Shown: positions 53,743 through 63,432, counted from the stretch's first letter. The stretch: DNA of 64,000 bases from Burkholderiaceae bacterium (GCA_023954045.1 JAMLIR010000013.1:62001-126000), one strand, 5' to 3'. The notes: a model not told the origin generated them from the sequence alone. A program made the numbers and translations.

Positions 53743-54614
53743 CGCTTGAACAGCCCGCTCGGTTTCCACAGCAGCACCGCGATGAAGATCGCGTACGACA
53801 GCAGCGACTTCAGCGACGGGCTGGTGAAGTGCATGCCCACCGCCTCGATGACGCCGAGCGCGAGGCCGGCGACCAGGCTGCCGGTCATGCTGCCGAAGCC
53901 GCCGAGCGTGATGACGATCAGCGCGGTGACCGTGTACGGCTCGCCGATCGACGGCGAGATCGCGTAGGCCATCGACAGCAGGCTGCCGGCCAGGCCCGCG
54001 AGCCCGAGCCCGATGCCGAACATCAGCGGATGCAGCCTTTCGGTGTCGATGCCGACCAGTTGCGCGCCGGTCGGCGACTGCATCAGCGCGCGGACTCCCT
54101 TGCCAAGCAGCGTGCGGCGCAGCAGCACGATCAGCGCGAGGCTCGCGGCGAGTGCGACGCCGAGCAGCACCAGCTTGTTGCCGGCGAACTGCGCGCCGCC
54201 GACCACGACCGGATCTGTCAGGTAGTCATAGCCGCGCAGCTCCCCGCCCCAGACCAGCGAGGCGAAGTTCTGCACCAGGAACATCAGGCCGAACGCGACC
54301 ATCAGCCCGCGCGCCTCGAACACGTCGACGTTCGGCGAGGTCGCCGCGAGGCGCCGGAACACCAGCCGGTGGATGACGAGCCCCAGCCCCGTCATGATCG
54401 CGAACGCGATGGGCGCCATCAGCAGCGGCGAGATCCCGAGCTGCGTGTACGCGAACCAGGTCGCGAACCCGCCGAGCATCAGGAACTCGCCGTGCGCGAT
54501 GTTCAGCACGCGCATCAGCCCGTACTGGAGGTTCAGCCCGAGGGCGATCAGCGCATAGACGCCTCCGGTGATCAGGCCGGAGGCGATCAGTTCGAGCCAT
54601 GCGTGCAGCGACAT
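53739..54614 (-). CDS. livH: LivH-type ABC transporter permease
   Basis: The 291-aa permease has about eight hydrophobic segments. GLITGGVYALIALGLNLQYGLMRVLNIAHGEF at residues ~13-44 and the loop MQSPTGAQLVGIDTERLHPLMFGIG near 178-202 are LivH signatures. It pairs with LivM in the membrane. It lies 30 bp after the binding-protein gene. Confidence 0.93.
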   Translation of the reverse strand: MSLHAWLELIASGLITGGVYALIALGLNLQYGLMRVLNIAHGEFLMLGGFATWFAYTQLGISPLLMAPIAFAIMTGLGLVIHRLVFRRLAATSPNVDVFEARGLMVAFGLMFLVQNFASLVWGGELRGYDYLTDPVVVGGAQFAGNKLVLLGVALAASLALIVLLRRTLLGKGVRALMQSPTGAQLVGIDTERLHPLMFGIGLGLAGLAGSLLSMAYAISPSIGEPYTVTALIVITLGGFGSMTGSLVAGLALGVIEAVGMHFTSPSLKSLLSYAIFIAVLLWKPSGLFKR

Positions 54615-54644
54615 CGGGCTGGCGGGACCTGCGCCTCGGCCTGC

Positions 54645-55847
54645 CTACCAGGCCGGCTTGGGCATCACCAGCTGCGCGGTCGCGACGTTGCGCGGCCAGA
54701 CCACCTCGAACTCGCCCTTCTGCCACTGCGCGACGGTGCCCGGCGTCGAAATGTTCTCGCTGCCCTCGAAGCGGATCGGCCCGATGATCGTCTTGTGCTC
54801 GGTGCGCGCCACGTAGTCGCGGATCGCCTTGCGGTCGAGGCCGACCTTCGCCACCGCCTGAGTGAGGATCTCGAGGCCGGCCCAGCAGTGGCCGCTCGCC
54901 CAGCGATCGGGCTCCTTGCCGCCGAACTTCTTCGTGTGCGCGTCGAAGTACGCCTTCGCGCCCGGGCTGGTCTTCGAGTTCCACGACCCCATTCCGGTGA
55001 CGCCCTCGGCGCCGGCGCCGATCACGTTGCGGTAGAGCTGGAACGCGGTGCCGACCGACGCGTAGAAGATCTTCGGGTTGAAGCCGATCTCCTTGGCCTG
55101 CTTGCTCGCGAGGATCGTGTCGGGCGGATAGGTGATGCCGATGAACGCGTCGGGGTTCAGGTCCTTGATGCCGCGCAGAACCGGCGAGAGGTCCTTCACG
55201 CCCAGCGGATAGCCCTTGCGCTCGACGACCTGGATGCTCGTCTTCTTCAGCGCGCCGTTGAGCGCCGCGAAGTTCTCCAGGCCGAACAGGTCGTCCATGT
55301 ACAGGATCGCGATGGTCTTCACGCCGTTGGCGACCAGCATGTCGACCAGCGCGCCCATCATCCGGTCGGGCTGCTGCAGCAGCGAGAAGAAGTACGGCAG
55401 CCGCATGTCGACCAGCTTGCGCGACAGCGCGGTGGGCGCGAGCATCGGATAGCCGAAGCGGTTGGCGAGCGGCGCCAGCGCGAAGTTCGCGTTCGAGCCC
55501 CACGGCGGCAGGATCAGGTCGACCTTGTCGCTGCCCATCAGCTTCTCGTAGGTGCGGATGCAGGTCTCGATCTCGCTGCGATCGTCGTAGCCGACCAGCT
55601 CGATCTTGCGCCGCACGCCCTTCACGTCGAGGCCGCCGGCCGCGTTCTGCTGCTCGGCCCACAACACGAAGTTCGGTTCCTGGCTCACCTGCGCGCCGCC
55701 GGCCCACGGGCCGGTGCGGGCGATCGCGTAGCCGACGCGCACCGGCGCCGCCTGCGCCCGCGTCACCGCGGGCATGGCGAGCGCCGCCGCGCCGGCGCCG
55801 ATGGCCTGCACGGTGTTGCGGCGGGTGACGGACTTGGGAGTGCTCAT
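54645..55847 (-). CDS. ABC transporter periplasmic substrate-binding protein (LivJ/Leu-Ile-Val type)
   Basis: The 400-aa protein has an N-terminal twin-arginine-like signal (VTRRNTVQAIGAGAAALAMP, cleavage near TRAQA), then a type I periplasmic-binding fold (VRVGYAIARTGPWAGGAQVSQEP at the start of the mature protein). The ligand is not shown; related proteins bind branched-chain amino acids, amides or aromatic acids, and the nearby aldehyde dehydrogenase favours an aromatic or related carbon source. GGAG precedes the ATG. It is the first gene of the uptake operon and diverges from the AraC regulator. Confidence 0.9.
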   Translation of the reverse strand: MSTPKSVTRRNTVQAIGAGAAALAMPAVTRAQAAPVRVGYAIARTGPWAGGAQVSQEPNFVLWAEQQNAAGGLDVKGVRRKIELVGYDDRSEIETCIRTYEKLMGSDKVDLILPPWGSNANFALAPLANRFGYPMLAPTALSRKLVDMRLPYFFSLLQQPDRMMGALVDMLVANGVKTIAILYMDDLFGLENFAALNGALKKTSIQVVERKGYPLGVKDLSPVLRGIKDLNPDAFIGITYPPDTILASKQAKEIGFNPKIFYASVGTAFQLYRNVIGAGAEGVTGMGSWNSKTSPGAKAYFDAHTKKFGGKEPDRWASGHCWAGLEILTQAVAKVGLDRKAIRDYVARTEHKTIIGPIRFEGSENISTPGTVAQWQKGEFEVVWPRNVATAQLVMPKPAW

Positions 55848-56119
55848 CGTGTGTCTCCTTCGGGCTTCTGTGGGCCGGACGCGCAGCCGCCTTGCCGGTC
55901 GGACCGCCAGGCCGGGCTGCCAGCCGGATGGCTGTCATCGCCGCATCATACGAAGCGCGGGCCCACGACGCTTCTCCCGCCGTGCAGCGGGCCTTGACGA
56001 TTTGTGCACCGGCACCCCCGTACTTTCCCTAGTATCGGCCCGCGCGCCCGCGCCGGCCATCCGCTCGGCCGGCGGCGCCCGGATAATCGGTGCCGATGCG
56101 CCAGGCTCCGGAGAATCGC
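55848..56119. promoter_or_regulatory. Divergent control region of the uptake operon and AraC regulator
   Basis: This 272-bp spacer is the likely site of regulation. It holds a TATGAT -10-like element on the minus strand (near 55945-55950) without a clear -35. A plus-strand TTGACG lies at about 55993, and CCTAGTAT near 56029-56036 is too distant to pair with it. A GTGCAC palindrome (about 56003-56008) could be half of a regulator site. No promoter is convincing. Confidence 0.35.
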
Positions 56120-57082
56120 ATGCCCAGCTTCACGCCGACCATGAGCACCGACTTCGTGTCGCCGCGCGAGCGGGTGGGGTACTGGTCCGACTGGATCGAC
56201 CGGATGTTCTGCGGCCTGCAGTCGGACGTCTACGGCGACACCGATTTCGACGGCCACATGGCGACCGAGCACGCCGGCGACGTCGTCCTGACGCGGCTCG
56301 AGGCCGACCGACATCGCGTGCTGAAAAGCGACCGGCAGGTGCGCGCGAGCGAAGTCGGCTACCTGAAGATCGTCGCGCCGTACCGCGGCACCGCGGGGGT
56401 CGAGCAGCAGGGGCGGCAAGCCTGGGTGTCGCCCGGCGAGTGGAGCATCTACGACACGACCGACAGCTACAGCGTCGCCAACCCGGTGCGCGTCGAGCAC
56501 CTGATCGTCATGGTGCCGAAGGCGCCGCTGGTCGAGCGCGGCCTTCCGCTGGAGAAGCTGATGGCGCAGCGACTCGGCGCCGGCGGCGGGATCTCCCGGC
56601 TCGCGCTGCAGGCGATGCGCGGCGCCTGGCAGGAGCTGCCGTCGATTGCGCCGTCGGCGGCGCGCGGCGTCGGCGAGTCGATCATGCAGCTGGTGCAGCT
56701 GTCGCTTCTCGAGCTGGCCGGCCGCGACAGCGCGCCGACCCAGCGCGAGGCCCTGCGCGAGCGGATCAAGCAGCTGGTCGCGCGCCGCCTGGGCGACGCC
56801 CGGCTCTCGGTCGACGCGATCGCCGTCGAGCTCAACTGCAGCCGGCGCCAGCTGTACAACGCGTTCAGCGACGAGCCCGACGGCGTCGCCGGCTACGTGC
56901 TCGCGCAACGGCTCGAGGCGTGCCGGCGCGACTTCGAGGATCGCCGCCTGGATGCGACCTCGATCACCGGGATCGCGTTGCGGCGCGGCTTCAACCACCC
57001 GGCGCACTTCAGCCGCGCGTTCAAGGCGCGCTTCGGCGTCACGCCCAGCGACTGGCGCCAGCGCGCGGCGCTGTCGGCCTGA
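56120..57082 (+). CDS. AraC-family transcriptional regulator
   Basis: The 320-aa protein has an N-terminal AraC-binding-like (FeaR/NahR-neighbour type) domain at about residues 1-190 (FSPRERVGYWSDWIDRMFCGLQ-type start) and two C-terminal helix-turn-helix motifs (LSVDAIAVELNCSRRQLYNAFSDE near 240-263, ITGIALRRGFNHPAHFSRAFKARFG near 285-309). The ATG at 56120 is preferred over GTG/ATG at 56090-56096 because CCGGAG is correctly placed. It is divergent from the uptake operon and probably controls it. Confidence 0.9.
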   Translation: MPSFTPTMSTDFVSPRERVGYWSDWIDRMFCGLQSDVYGDTDFDGHMATEHAGDVVLTRLEADRHRVLKSDRQVRASEVGYLKIVAPYRGTAGVEQQGRQAWVSPGEWSIYDTTDSYSVANPVRVEHLIVMVPKAPLVERGLPLEKLMAQRLGAGGGISRLALQAMRGAWQELPSIAPSAARGVGESIMQLVQLSLLELAGRDSAPTQREALRERIKQLVARRLGDARLSVDAIAVELNCSRRQLYNAFSDEPDGVAGYVLAQRLEACRRDFEDRRLDATSITGIALRRGFNHPAHFSRAFKARFGVTPSDWRQRAALSA

Positions 57083-57094
57083 GCGCCGGGCGCG

Positions 57095-58924
57095 TCAGTC
57101 CAGCAACCGGGGCGCGACGCGCACCGGCATCGCCAGCAGGATCTGCGCCATCCCCTTGCCCAGCGGGTCGTTGCGCAGCGAGGCCATGCCGCCTCCGCCC
57201 AGCGCACGCTCGCAGACGAAGTTCAATGCGCAAAGGCCCGGCACGTCGTAGCGGGTGACCGGCCCCTCGACCAGGTGCGCGAGGTGCGCCGCGACGCGCT
57301 CGGCGGTGACCTGCTCGCGCAGCACCGGCAGCAGTTCGGGGCGCCGCGCGATCACGCCGACGTTCGAAGTGTCGCCCTTGTCGCCGCTGCGCGCCCAGGC
57401 GATGCGGATCAGCGGCACCTCGACGCGGTCCTCGCCGCGCTGCGGTGCGTTCTCCGGCGGGGGCCCGGCGTCGGGCGCGACGGCGCGCTGCGCCTCGCTC
57501 GCTCGCGCGGTGGCTGGCCGGGGCGCCGCCACTCCGATGCGCCGTTCGCCGATCGTGACCGAAGGCGCGACGCGCGCTTTCTCGAGCAGGAACGCGAATT
57601 GCCGGATCGACGCCGACACGGCCGGCCGCCCGCCCGCGCCGGTCGTTCCGGGCGCCCACGAGGTTCCCGCCGGCGCGATCTCGCGCGCGAACAGCTCGAG
57701 CGCCTCCTTGCGCGGGTGCATCGCGCCGACGCGCAGCACGGCTTCGCGCGTCGCGCGCGCGCCGTCGGCCGCGTGCGGGCCGTAGCAGCTCTCGGCGCCG
57801 AGCACCTCGACCAGCGTGGCGTCGTAGTCGGGCAGCCCGAGCCGCGCGAACATCGCCCGGGTGCGCGCGAGGATCGCCTCGCCGGTGCGCCGCGCCTTCG
57901 CCGCGGCGTCGAAGCCGACGATCGTCAGCTGCGCGCTGCAGCGGAAACCTTCGGCGTACGTGGCGCTGACCTTGTATCGGTCGCCGGGCGCGCGCCCGCG
58001 CGCGCCGCGCACGTGCACGCGGTCGGCGCCGGCGACGGCCAGCGTCACCTCGGTGAAGTCGCAGGCGACGTCGGGCAGCAGGTAGGCCGCCGGATCGCCG
58101 ATTTCGTAGAGCACCTGCTCCGCGACGACTTCCGGCACGACCTTGCCGCCGGTGCCCTCGGGCTTGGTGACGACGAAGCTGCCGTCGGCGTGGCACTCGA
58201 CGACCGGATAGCCGATGCCGGGCCAGTCGGGCACGGTGTCCCAGTCGGTGTGAAGCCCGCCGGTGGCCTGGCAGCCGCACTCGATGACGTGGCCCGCCAG
58301 GCTGCCGCCCGCGAGCCGGTCGTAGTCGTCGTCGGCCCAGCCGAACTCGTGCATCAGCACGCCCAGCGTGACCGCCGAATCGACGCAACGGCCGGTGATC
58401 ACCACTTGCGCGCCGGCGTCCAGCGCCGCCCGGATCGGCAGCGCGCCCAGGTAGGCGTTGGCGCTCAGGATCCGCTGCGGCAGCGGCGCGCCGCTGTGCA
58501 TCTCGCGGACGTCGGCCTCGCGCAGCGCGGGCAGCAGCGGCATCACGTCGTCGCCCTCGACGACCGCGATCGACAGGTCGACGCCCTGCTCGGCGGCCAG
58601 CGCGGCGAGCGCCCGGGCGCAACCGTGCGGATTGACTCCGCCTGCGTTGCTGACCACGCGGATGCCGCGCGCCGCGACCTCGCGCAGCACCGATCTCATC
58701 GCGACGTCGACGAAGTCGGTGGCGTAGCCGGCCTCGGGCTTCCTGAGCCGCGCGCCGGCGAGGATCGACATCGTGAGCTCGGCGAGGTAGTCGAACACCA
58801 GGTAGTCGACCGCCCCGCTCCCGACCAGTTGCGGCGCCGCCACGGCGCTGTCGCCCCAGAAGCCCGACGCGCCGCCGATCCTGACGACGCCCTGCCTGCG
58901 CGAGTGCTGCTGCCCGGTGTCCAT
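57095..58924 (-). CDS. AtuA-family protein (DUF1446 plus C-terminal AtuA-like domain)
   Basis: The 609-aa protein has an N-terminal DUF1446/AtuA domain (RIGGASGFWGDSAVAAPQLV at 15-34, VVITGRCVDSAVTLGVLMHEFGW near 180-202, GGKVVPEVVAEQVLYEIGDPAAYLLPDV near 265-292) and a C-terminal AtuA-like domain (about 505-605, RIAWARSGDKGDTSNVGVIARRPELL). AtuA is linked to acyclic terpene and short-chain acid catabolism, but its reaction is not established. The partners atuC-atuF are not in the window. It ends 12 bp from the convergent AraC gene. Confidence 0.9.
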   Translation of the reverse strand: MDTGQQHSRRQGVVRIGGASGFWGDSAVAAPQLVGSGAVDYLVFDYLAELTMSILAGARLRKPEAGYATDFVDVAMRSVLREVAARGIRVVSNAGGVNPHGCARALAALAAEQGVDLSIAVVEGDDVMPLLPALREADVREMHSGAPLPQRILSANAYLGALPIRAALDAGAQVVITGRCVDSAVTLGVLMHEFGWADDDYDRLAGGSLAGHVIECGCQATGGLHTDWDTVPDWPGIGYPVVECHADGSFVVTKPEGTGGKVVPEVVAEQVLYEIGDPAAYLLPDVACDFTEVTLAVAGADRVHVRGARGRAPGDRYKVSATYAEGFRCSAQLTIVGFDAAAKARRTGEAILARTRAMFARLGLPDYDATLVEVLGAESCYGPHAADGARATREAVLRVGAMHPRKEALELFAREIAPAGTSWAPGTTGAGGRPAVSASIRQFAFLLEKARVAPSVTIGERRIGVAAPRPATARASEAQRAVAPDAGPPPENAPQRGEDRVEVPLIRIAWARSGDKGDTSNVGVIARRPELLPVLREQVTAERVAAHLAHLVEGPVTRYDVPGLCALNFVCERALGGGGMASLRNDPLGKGMAQILLAMPVRVAPRLLD

Positions 58925-59033
58925 GTCCGCTGCGTGTCCCTGTGCCGGCCGTGTTCGCCGCAAGGTACCCGATCCGTCGCGCGGCGGGGAGCCCGCTCCG
59001 GCCCGCGCCCTCGGGAACGCCGGCGCGACCCTG

Positions 59034-60977
59034 CTAGGAGACCGCGGCCGGCTCGCCGCGCCGCGCGCCGACCTGCTGTCCCGCGCCGCGCGGCACCGGA
59101 CAGTCGATCGCGGCGGCCACCGCGCGAACGAACGCTTCGTAGTTCGGATCGCCGGGCGTGCGCGCCAGCGTGAACAGCACTTTGAGCAGGATTGGTTTGT
59201 CGAGCGGCGGCAGGCCGAGAAGCGTGTCGAGCGCGAGCGCGAGCTCGGTCGTGCCCACCTCGTCGGGCGTGGACGCCGGCGGCGGGATCTCCAGCATCGC
59301 CGCGGCGTCGACCAGCGCGTCGCGGGTCGCGCGCGCCGACGCCTCGCCGACCGCGGCAGCCATCGCGAACAACGCGGCGAGCGCGCGGCTCTGCGACTGC
59401 CTGGTATTCGGCACCCTGCGCTGGCGCGCGCCGCTCGACACGTTCGGCGACAGCCGGTGGCGCGCCAGCGTGTAGTAGATCCACTCGGCCGAGTGCACGT
59501 GGCCGTCGGCCTCGACCGCGCGCCGGCAGCGATCGAGCAGCTCGCGACGGCGTGCGCTGCTCCAGCGTCGAATCCGCGCGAGCAGCAGCTCGAGCAGCGG
59601 CACGCGCAGCGATGCGCCGGCGGGCGAGACCAGCCAGTCCAGCGAGGCACGCATCGCCGCGTCGGGTTCGTCGGCCGCCCGGCCTGCCACCATCGCGACC
59701 AGCCAGCGGCCGGCGGTCTCGAAGCCCAGCGACGCCGATCGGATCTGCGTGATCAGCGCGGTCGCGGCCGCCGCGGACCGGCTGTCGCGCTGCAGGCTCG
59801 TCGCGGGCGCCGCGCCACCGTCGGCCCGCGCGAGCGACGCAGTGCCGGGGAACGGGGCCGCGATCGGCAGCGCCACCCTGACGAAGGGAATCGTGTCGGC
59901 CGGCGCGAACCCGCCGCGCTGCCCCGGCGCGTCGCAGCACGATGCCGCATCGGCGCTCGTCGCGCGGGCGTCGCTCGCCGCCGCGCAAGCCGCGGCGGCC
60001 GGCGCGATCGGGGCCACCCGCCTCCCGTACAGGCGCGCGATGCGCTCGGCCAGCGGCGGATGCGTGTCGAACCAGTCGCGCAGGCCGACGGGCTGCACCA
60101 GCAGGAAGTGGCTGACCATCGCCGCGTAGCCCGATCGCAGCGGGGCGGGCGCCTCGCCGGCGATGCGGCGCAGCGCGCAGCCCAGCCCGTCTCGGTCGCG
60201 CGTGATCTGCACCGCCAGCGCGTCGGCGAGGAACTCACGCTGGCGGCTGATGCCGGCCTTGAGCAGCTGCGCGGCCACGACGCCGAGCATTCCGACCGCC
60301 GACAACAGAGCGCCGCCGACCAGCGCCGCGACGCGGGGCGCCCCGAGCCGGCCCAGCGGGCCCGGTTCCCGGGACACGGCCGACCCGAGCAGCTTGTAGC
60401 CGGCCAGCCGCAGCGAACTCAGTCCGTACAGCGCGGCCGCGAGCCGGACGTTGAGCTCGGCGTCGCCGCCGACGATGTGCGCGATCTCGTGCGCGACCAC
60501 GCCCTGCAGCTCGGCGCGCTGCAGGCGCTCGAGCGCGCCGCGCGTCACGATCACCGCGGCCAGCCCCGGGCGTTCCCCTGCGGCGAGCGCGTTGATCGGG
60601 TCGTCGTCGAGCACGTGCAGCGACGGCACCGGCGCGCCAGCGCCGATCGAGACCTCCTCGGCCACGTCGCGCAGGCGCCTGTGCAGCGGCAGCGAATCGT
60701 CGATCGGCCGCGCGCCCAGCCGCTCGGCCAGGGCCGCACCGCCTTCGCGCAGGCGTTGCCATTCGACCCAGGCGCCTCCGAAGACGATCAGCAGCGTGAC
60801 CAGCGTGTTGGTCGCGAAGAAGTACTGCGGCCAGCGCGTACCGCCTCCGAGCAGCAGCCACCCGAGCACCGCCGCCGCGTTGACCGCGCCGACGACCGCC
60901 GCCAGCGACAGCGCGAACAGCGCGGTCAGCCTGCGCGAGGCCACCCTCGCCCGTTCCTGGTGGGCGTAGAAGTCCAT
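59034..60977 (-). CDS. M48-family zinc metalloprotease
   Basis: The 647-aa integral membrane protease has two N-terminal transmembrane segments (about 18-42 and 52-70), the zinc motif H163-E-I-A-H167, a second pair of hydrophobic segments (about 195-250) and the third-ligand region REFLADALAVQ near 258-268. The last ~330 residues are a soluble domain not typical of HtpX. It is coupled to lemA (16 bp away), a pairing seen widely; the role is probably envelope protein turnover. Confidence 0.88.
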   Translation of the reverse strand: MDFYAHQERARVASRRLTALFALSLAAVVGAVNAAAVLGWLLLGGGTRWPQYFFATNTLVTLLIVFGGAWVEWQRLREGGAALAERLGARPIDDSLPLHRRLRDVAEEVSIGAGAPVPSLHVLDDDPINALAAGERPGLAAVIVTRGALERLQRAELQGVVAHEIAHIVGGDAELNVRLAAALYGLSSLRLAGYKLLGSAVSREPGPLGRLGAPRVAALVGGALLSAVGMLGVVAAQLLKAGISRQREFLADALAVQITRDRDGLGCALRRIAGEAPAPLRSGYAAMVSHFLLVQPVGLRDWFDTHPPLAERIARLYGRRVAPIAPAAAACAAASDARATSADAASCCDAPGQRGGFAPADTIPFVRVALPIAAPFPGTASLARADGGAAPATSLQRDSRSAAAATALITQIRSASLGFETAGRWLVAMVAGRAADEPDAAMRASLDWLVSPAGASLRVPLLELLLARIRRWSSARRRELLDRCRRAVEADGHVHSAEWIYYTLARHRLSPNVSSGARQRRVPNTRQSQSRALAALFAMAAAVGEASARATRDALVDAAAMLEIPPPASTPDEVGTTELALALDTLLGLPPLDKPILLKVLFTLARTPGDPNYEAFVRAVAAAIDCPVPRGAGQQVGARRGEPAAVS

Positions 60978-60993
60978 TGGCCGGGCGCCCCGG

Positions 60994-61587
60994 TCAGAGG
61001 GCGACGGGGACGGGATCGCGCTCCTGCGCGGACGCCGTGGCGCGCAGCATGCTCGCGTGCCTGAATCCGCACAGCGTGGCGACCAGCGACGCGGGGAACG
61101 ACTCGAGTTCGATGTTGTAGCCGGTCACCTGGTCGTTGAACGCCTGGCGCGCGAACGCGATCCGGTTCTCGGTGGTCTGCAGTTCCTCGGTCAGCCGGTG
61201 AACCGTGTCGTCGGCCTTCAGCGCCGGGTACTGTTCGACCAGGGCCATCAGCCGCGCCAGCGGCGCGGCCAGCGCGGTCTCGGCAGCCTCGAGCGCGACC
61301 AGCGCATTGCCGTCGTGCGGGCGGCGCTTCGCGACCTGGCTCGCGTCCGAGGCGCGCTGGCGCGCCGCGATCACCGCTTCGAGCGTCCGGCGCTCGTGCG
61401 CCAGGTACGCCTTCGTCGCCGCGACCAGGTTCGGGATCAGGTCGTAGCGCCGCTTCAGCTGAACGTCGATCTGCGCGTACGCATTCTGGTAGCGGTTGCG
61501 CAGCGCGACGAAACGGTTGAACACGGTCACGCACCAGGCAGCGGCCGCCAGGAGCACGATCATCGACAGGATCAGTCCGCTCGACAT
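60994..61587 (-). CDS. lemA: LemA family protein
   Basis: The 197-aa protein has an N-terminal membrane helix (about 4-22) and the conserved LemA helical bundle: FNRFVALRNRYQNAYAQIDVQLKRRYDLIPNLV at about 22-54, QLQTTENRIAFARQAFNDQVTGYN-type segment near 140-160 and the terminal FPASLVATLCGF. The start at 61587 is preferred; a GTG three codons upstream is possible. The function is uncertain, and it often partners M48 proteases as here. Confidence 0.92.
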   Translation of the reverse strand: MSSGLILSMIVLLAAAAWCVTVFNRFVALRNRYQNAYAQIDVQLKRRYDLIPNLVAATKAYLAHERRTLEAVIAARQRASDASQVAKRRPHDGNALVALEAAETALAAPLARLMALVEQYPALKADDTVHRLTEELQTTENRIAFARQAFNDQVTGYNIELESFPASLVATLCGFRHASMLRATASAQERDPVPVAL

Positions 61588-61768
61588 GAGTCTCACCGGT
61601 GCGCGCGAGGCGCTGGGAACGATGAGAAATTGTCCGCCGAATCCGGCGACGGGAACTGCGGTTCGCGCGCCGCTCGTCGGACCGGCAGCGGCATCCGTCC
61701 GTCGACGGTGCCGACGCGCGCCACGGGGCCGCGACGCCCGGGCGCCGCAGCCGTTGCGCGAGCGTTTG

Positions 61769-62380
61769 CTACTGCGGCTGGGCGCGCTTGACTTCTTCTT
61801 CGGTGATGTATTCGAAGACGGTGACGACGCGCTGCACGCCTGCCACGCGACTGGCGACCTGCGCGGCGCGATCGGCTTCGCGGCGCGAGACCAGGCCCAT
61901 CAGGTAGACGGTGCCCGACTCGGTGACCACCTTGATCACGTTGGCGTGCAGGTCCTGCGCGTCGACGAGCGCCGCCTTCACGCGCGCGGTGGTCGACGCG
62001 TCCGCGGCGCTGGCGGCGAGCGACGGGCGCCCGAGCACCTGCAACTCGTTGTGGATCGAGCGCACGTTCGGCAGCGCCGCGACGGCGGCCTCGGCCGCGC
62101 GCTTGTCGTCCTCGCTGGCCACCTGCCCGGTCAGCAGCACCTTGCGGTTGAAGCTCGTCACGCTGACGCCGCCCGGCTGCTTGAGCGCTTCGCGCATCCG
62201 GTTGCTCGCCTTCAGCTCGATCTCCTGGTCCTCGGTCTGGGCGCCGAGCGTGCGGCGGTCGAGCGCCGCCAGGGTGCCGACCGCGGCGCCGGTGGCGGCC
62301 AGCGGCAGGCAGCCGGAAGCGGCCATCGCGGACGCCAGCAGTGCGGCGACGAGGGTCAGGCGGCGTGCGGTGTTCTTCAT
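61769..62380 (-). CDS. dolP: BON-domain outer-membrane lipoprotein, DolP-like
   Basis: The 203-aa protein has a signal ending in lipobox ASGC (C24) and two BON domains (about 50-118 and 125-195; VTSFNRKVLLTGQV and VVTESGTVYLMGLVSRREADRAAQVAS). DolP (YraP) maintains outer-membrane integrity at division sites and regulates BAM and amidase activation. It follows diaA with 22 bp between, reproducing the E. coli lpoA-yraN-diaA-dolP order. Confidence 0.92.
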   Translation of the reverse strand: MKNTARRLTLVAALLASAMAASGCLPLAATGAAVGTLAALDRRTLGAQTEDQEIELKASNRMREALKQPGGVSVTSFNRKVLLTGQVASEDDKRAAEAAVAALPNVRSIHNELQVLGRPSLAASAADASTTARVKAALVDAQDLHANVIKVVTESGTVYLMGLVSRREADRAAQVASRVAGVQRVVTVFEYITEEEVKRAQPQ

Positions 62381-62402
62381 CGTATCTCCCTGGTGTGCAG
62401 AG

Positions 62403-62990
62403 TCAGTCGCCGAGCAGCGAGGCGTCGATGCCGTCGCAGAGGCAGTGGATGATCAGAAGGTGGACTTCCTGGATGCGCGCCGTGCGGTCGTGCGGCACGC
62501 ACAGGTGCAGGTCGGTGGACTGCAGCGCCGCGCCGATCCGGCCGCCTCCGCGGCCGGTGAGCGCGACCACCGAAAGCCCGCGCTCGTGCGCGGCGTGCAC
62601 GGCCGCGAGCACGTTGGCCGACTGGCCGCTGGTCGAGATGGCGACCAGCACGTCGCCTTCGCGCCCGAGCGCGCGAACCTGCTTCGCGAACACCTGTTCG
62701 AAGCCGTAGTCGTTGGCGACCGCGGTGAGCGCCGACGTGTCGGTGGACAGCGCGATCGCCGCGAGCTCGGGGCGCTCGCGCTCGAAGCGGCCGACCAGCT
62801 CGGCCGCCATGTGCTGGCTGTCGGCCGCCGAGCCGCCGTTGCCGCAGATCAGCAGCTTGCGGTCCGCCGCGAGCGCGGCGGTCAGCCTCTCGACCGCCTG
62901 CGCGATCGGGCCGGCCAGCTGCGCGGCGGCGGCGCGCTTGAGTTCGGCACTGTCTTCGAAGTGCTGGCAGATGCGATCGACGAGGCTCAT
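62403..62990 (-). CDS. diaA: SIS-domain protein, DiaA/GmhA-like
   Basis: The 195-aa protein is a phosphosugar-isomerase (SIS) domain protein: LLICGNGGSAADSQHMAAELVGRFERERP near 46-74 and AISTSGQSANVLAA near 115-128. GmhA makes heptose phosphate, while DiaA stimulates DnaA at the origin; the two are close in sequence. Position after yraN and before dolP favours DiaA. The catalytic Glu/His pair of GmhA could not be confirmed by eye. Confidence 0.88.
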   Translation of the reverse strand: MSLVDRICQHFEDSAELKRAAAAQLAGPIAQAVERLTAALAADRKLLICGNGGSAADSQHMAAELVGRFERERPELAAIALSTDTSALTAVANDYGFEQVFAKQVRALGREGDVLVAISTSGQSANVLAAVHAAHERGLSVVALTGRGGGRIGAALQSTDLHLCVPHDRTARIQEVHLLIIHCLCDGIDASLLGD

Positions 62991-63078
62991 GAGCGGGCCG
63001 CCATGGCACCGAGGTCCGCGGCGCGGGCATCGTGTGGCGCTGGGCGTCGATTATACCGGCGCGTTCCCCGGAGCACGG

Positions 63079-63432
63079 CTAGAACGCGTCGCGAATCCAG
63101 TCGATCGTCGCGCCTTCGAATGCGCAGACGTCGAAGCGGCAGGCGGGCCAGCGATCGCCGAAATTCGCGTTGAGGTAGCGCTGCGCCTCGCGCCTGAGCC
63201 GGCGCTGCTTGGCCGGCCCGACCGATGCGGCGGCGCCGCCGAAGTCGCTGCGCGAACGGCTGCGCACCTCGACGAAGACGAGCGCGTCGCCGTCGCGCAT
63301 CACCAGGTCGATCTCGCCGAGGCGGCTGGCGACGTTTCGCGCGACCGGGCGCAGGCCGCGCTCGACCAGGTAAGCCAGCGCGCGCTCCTCGGCCGCCGCT
63401 CCGCTCGCCTGCGTCGGCGAGCGACGCGTCAT
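63079..63432 (-). CDS. yraN: YraN family (UPF0102) nuclease-like protein
   Basis: The 117-aa protein has the UPF0102 core [30 protein letters not shown] (about 38-67), which resembles a restriction-endonuclease D-ExK site with arginine in place of the lysine, and [16 protein letters not shown]. The function is unproven. The start (63432) overlaps the lpoA stop by ATGA. Confidence 0.92.
   Translation of the reverse strand: MTRRSPTQASGAAAEERALAYLVERGLRPVARNVASRLGEIDLVMRDGDALVFVEVRSRSRSDFGGAAASVGPAKQRRLRREAQRYLNANFGDRWPACRFDVCAFEGATIDWIRDAF

Noticed and set aside
55985-56040. A plus-strand promoter from TTGACG and TAGTAT before the AraC gene
   Set aside because: The spacing is about 30 bp, far from 16-18, so the two elements cannot form one sigma70 promoter.
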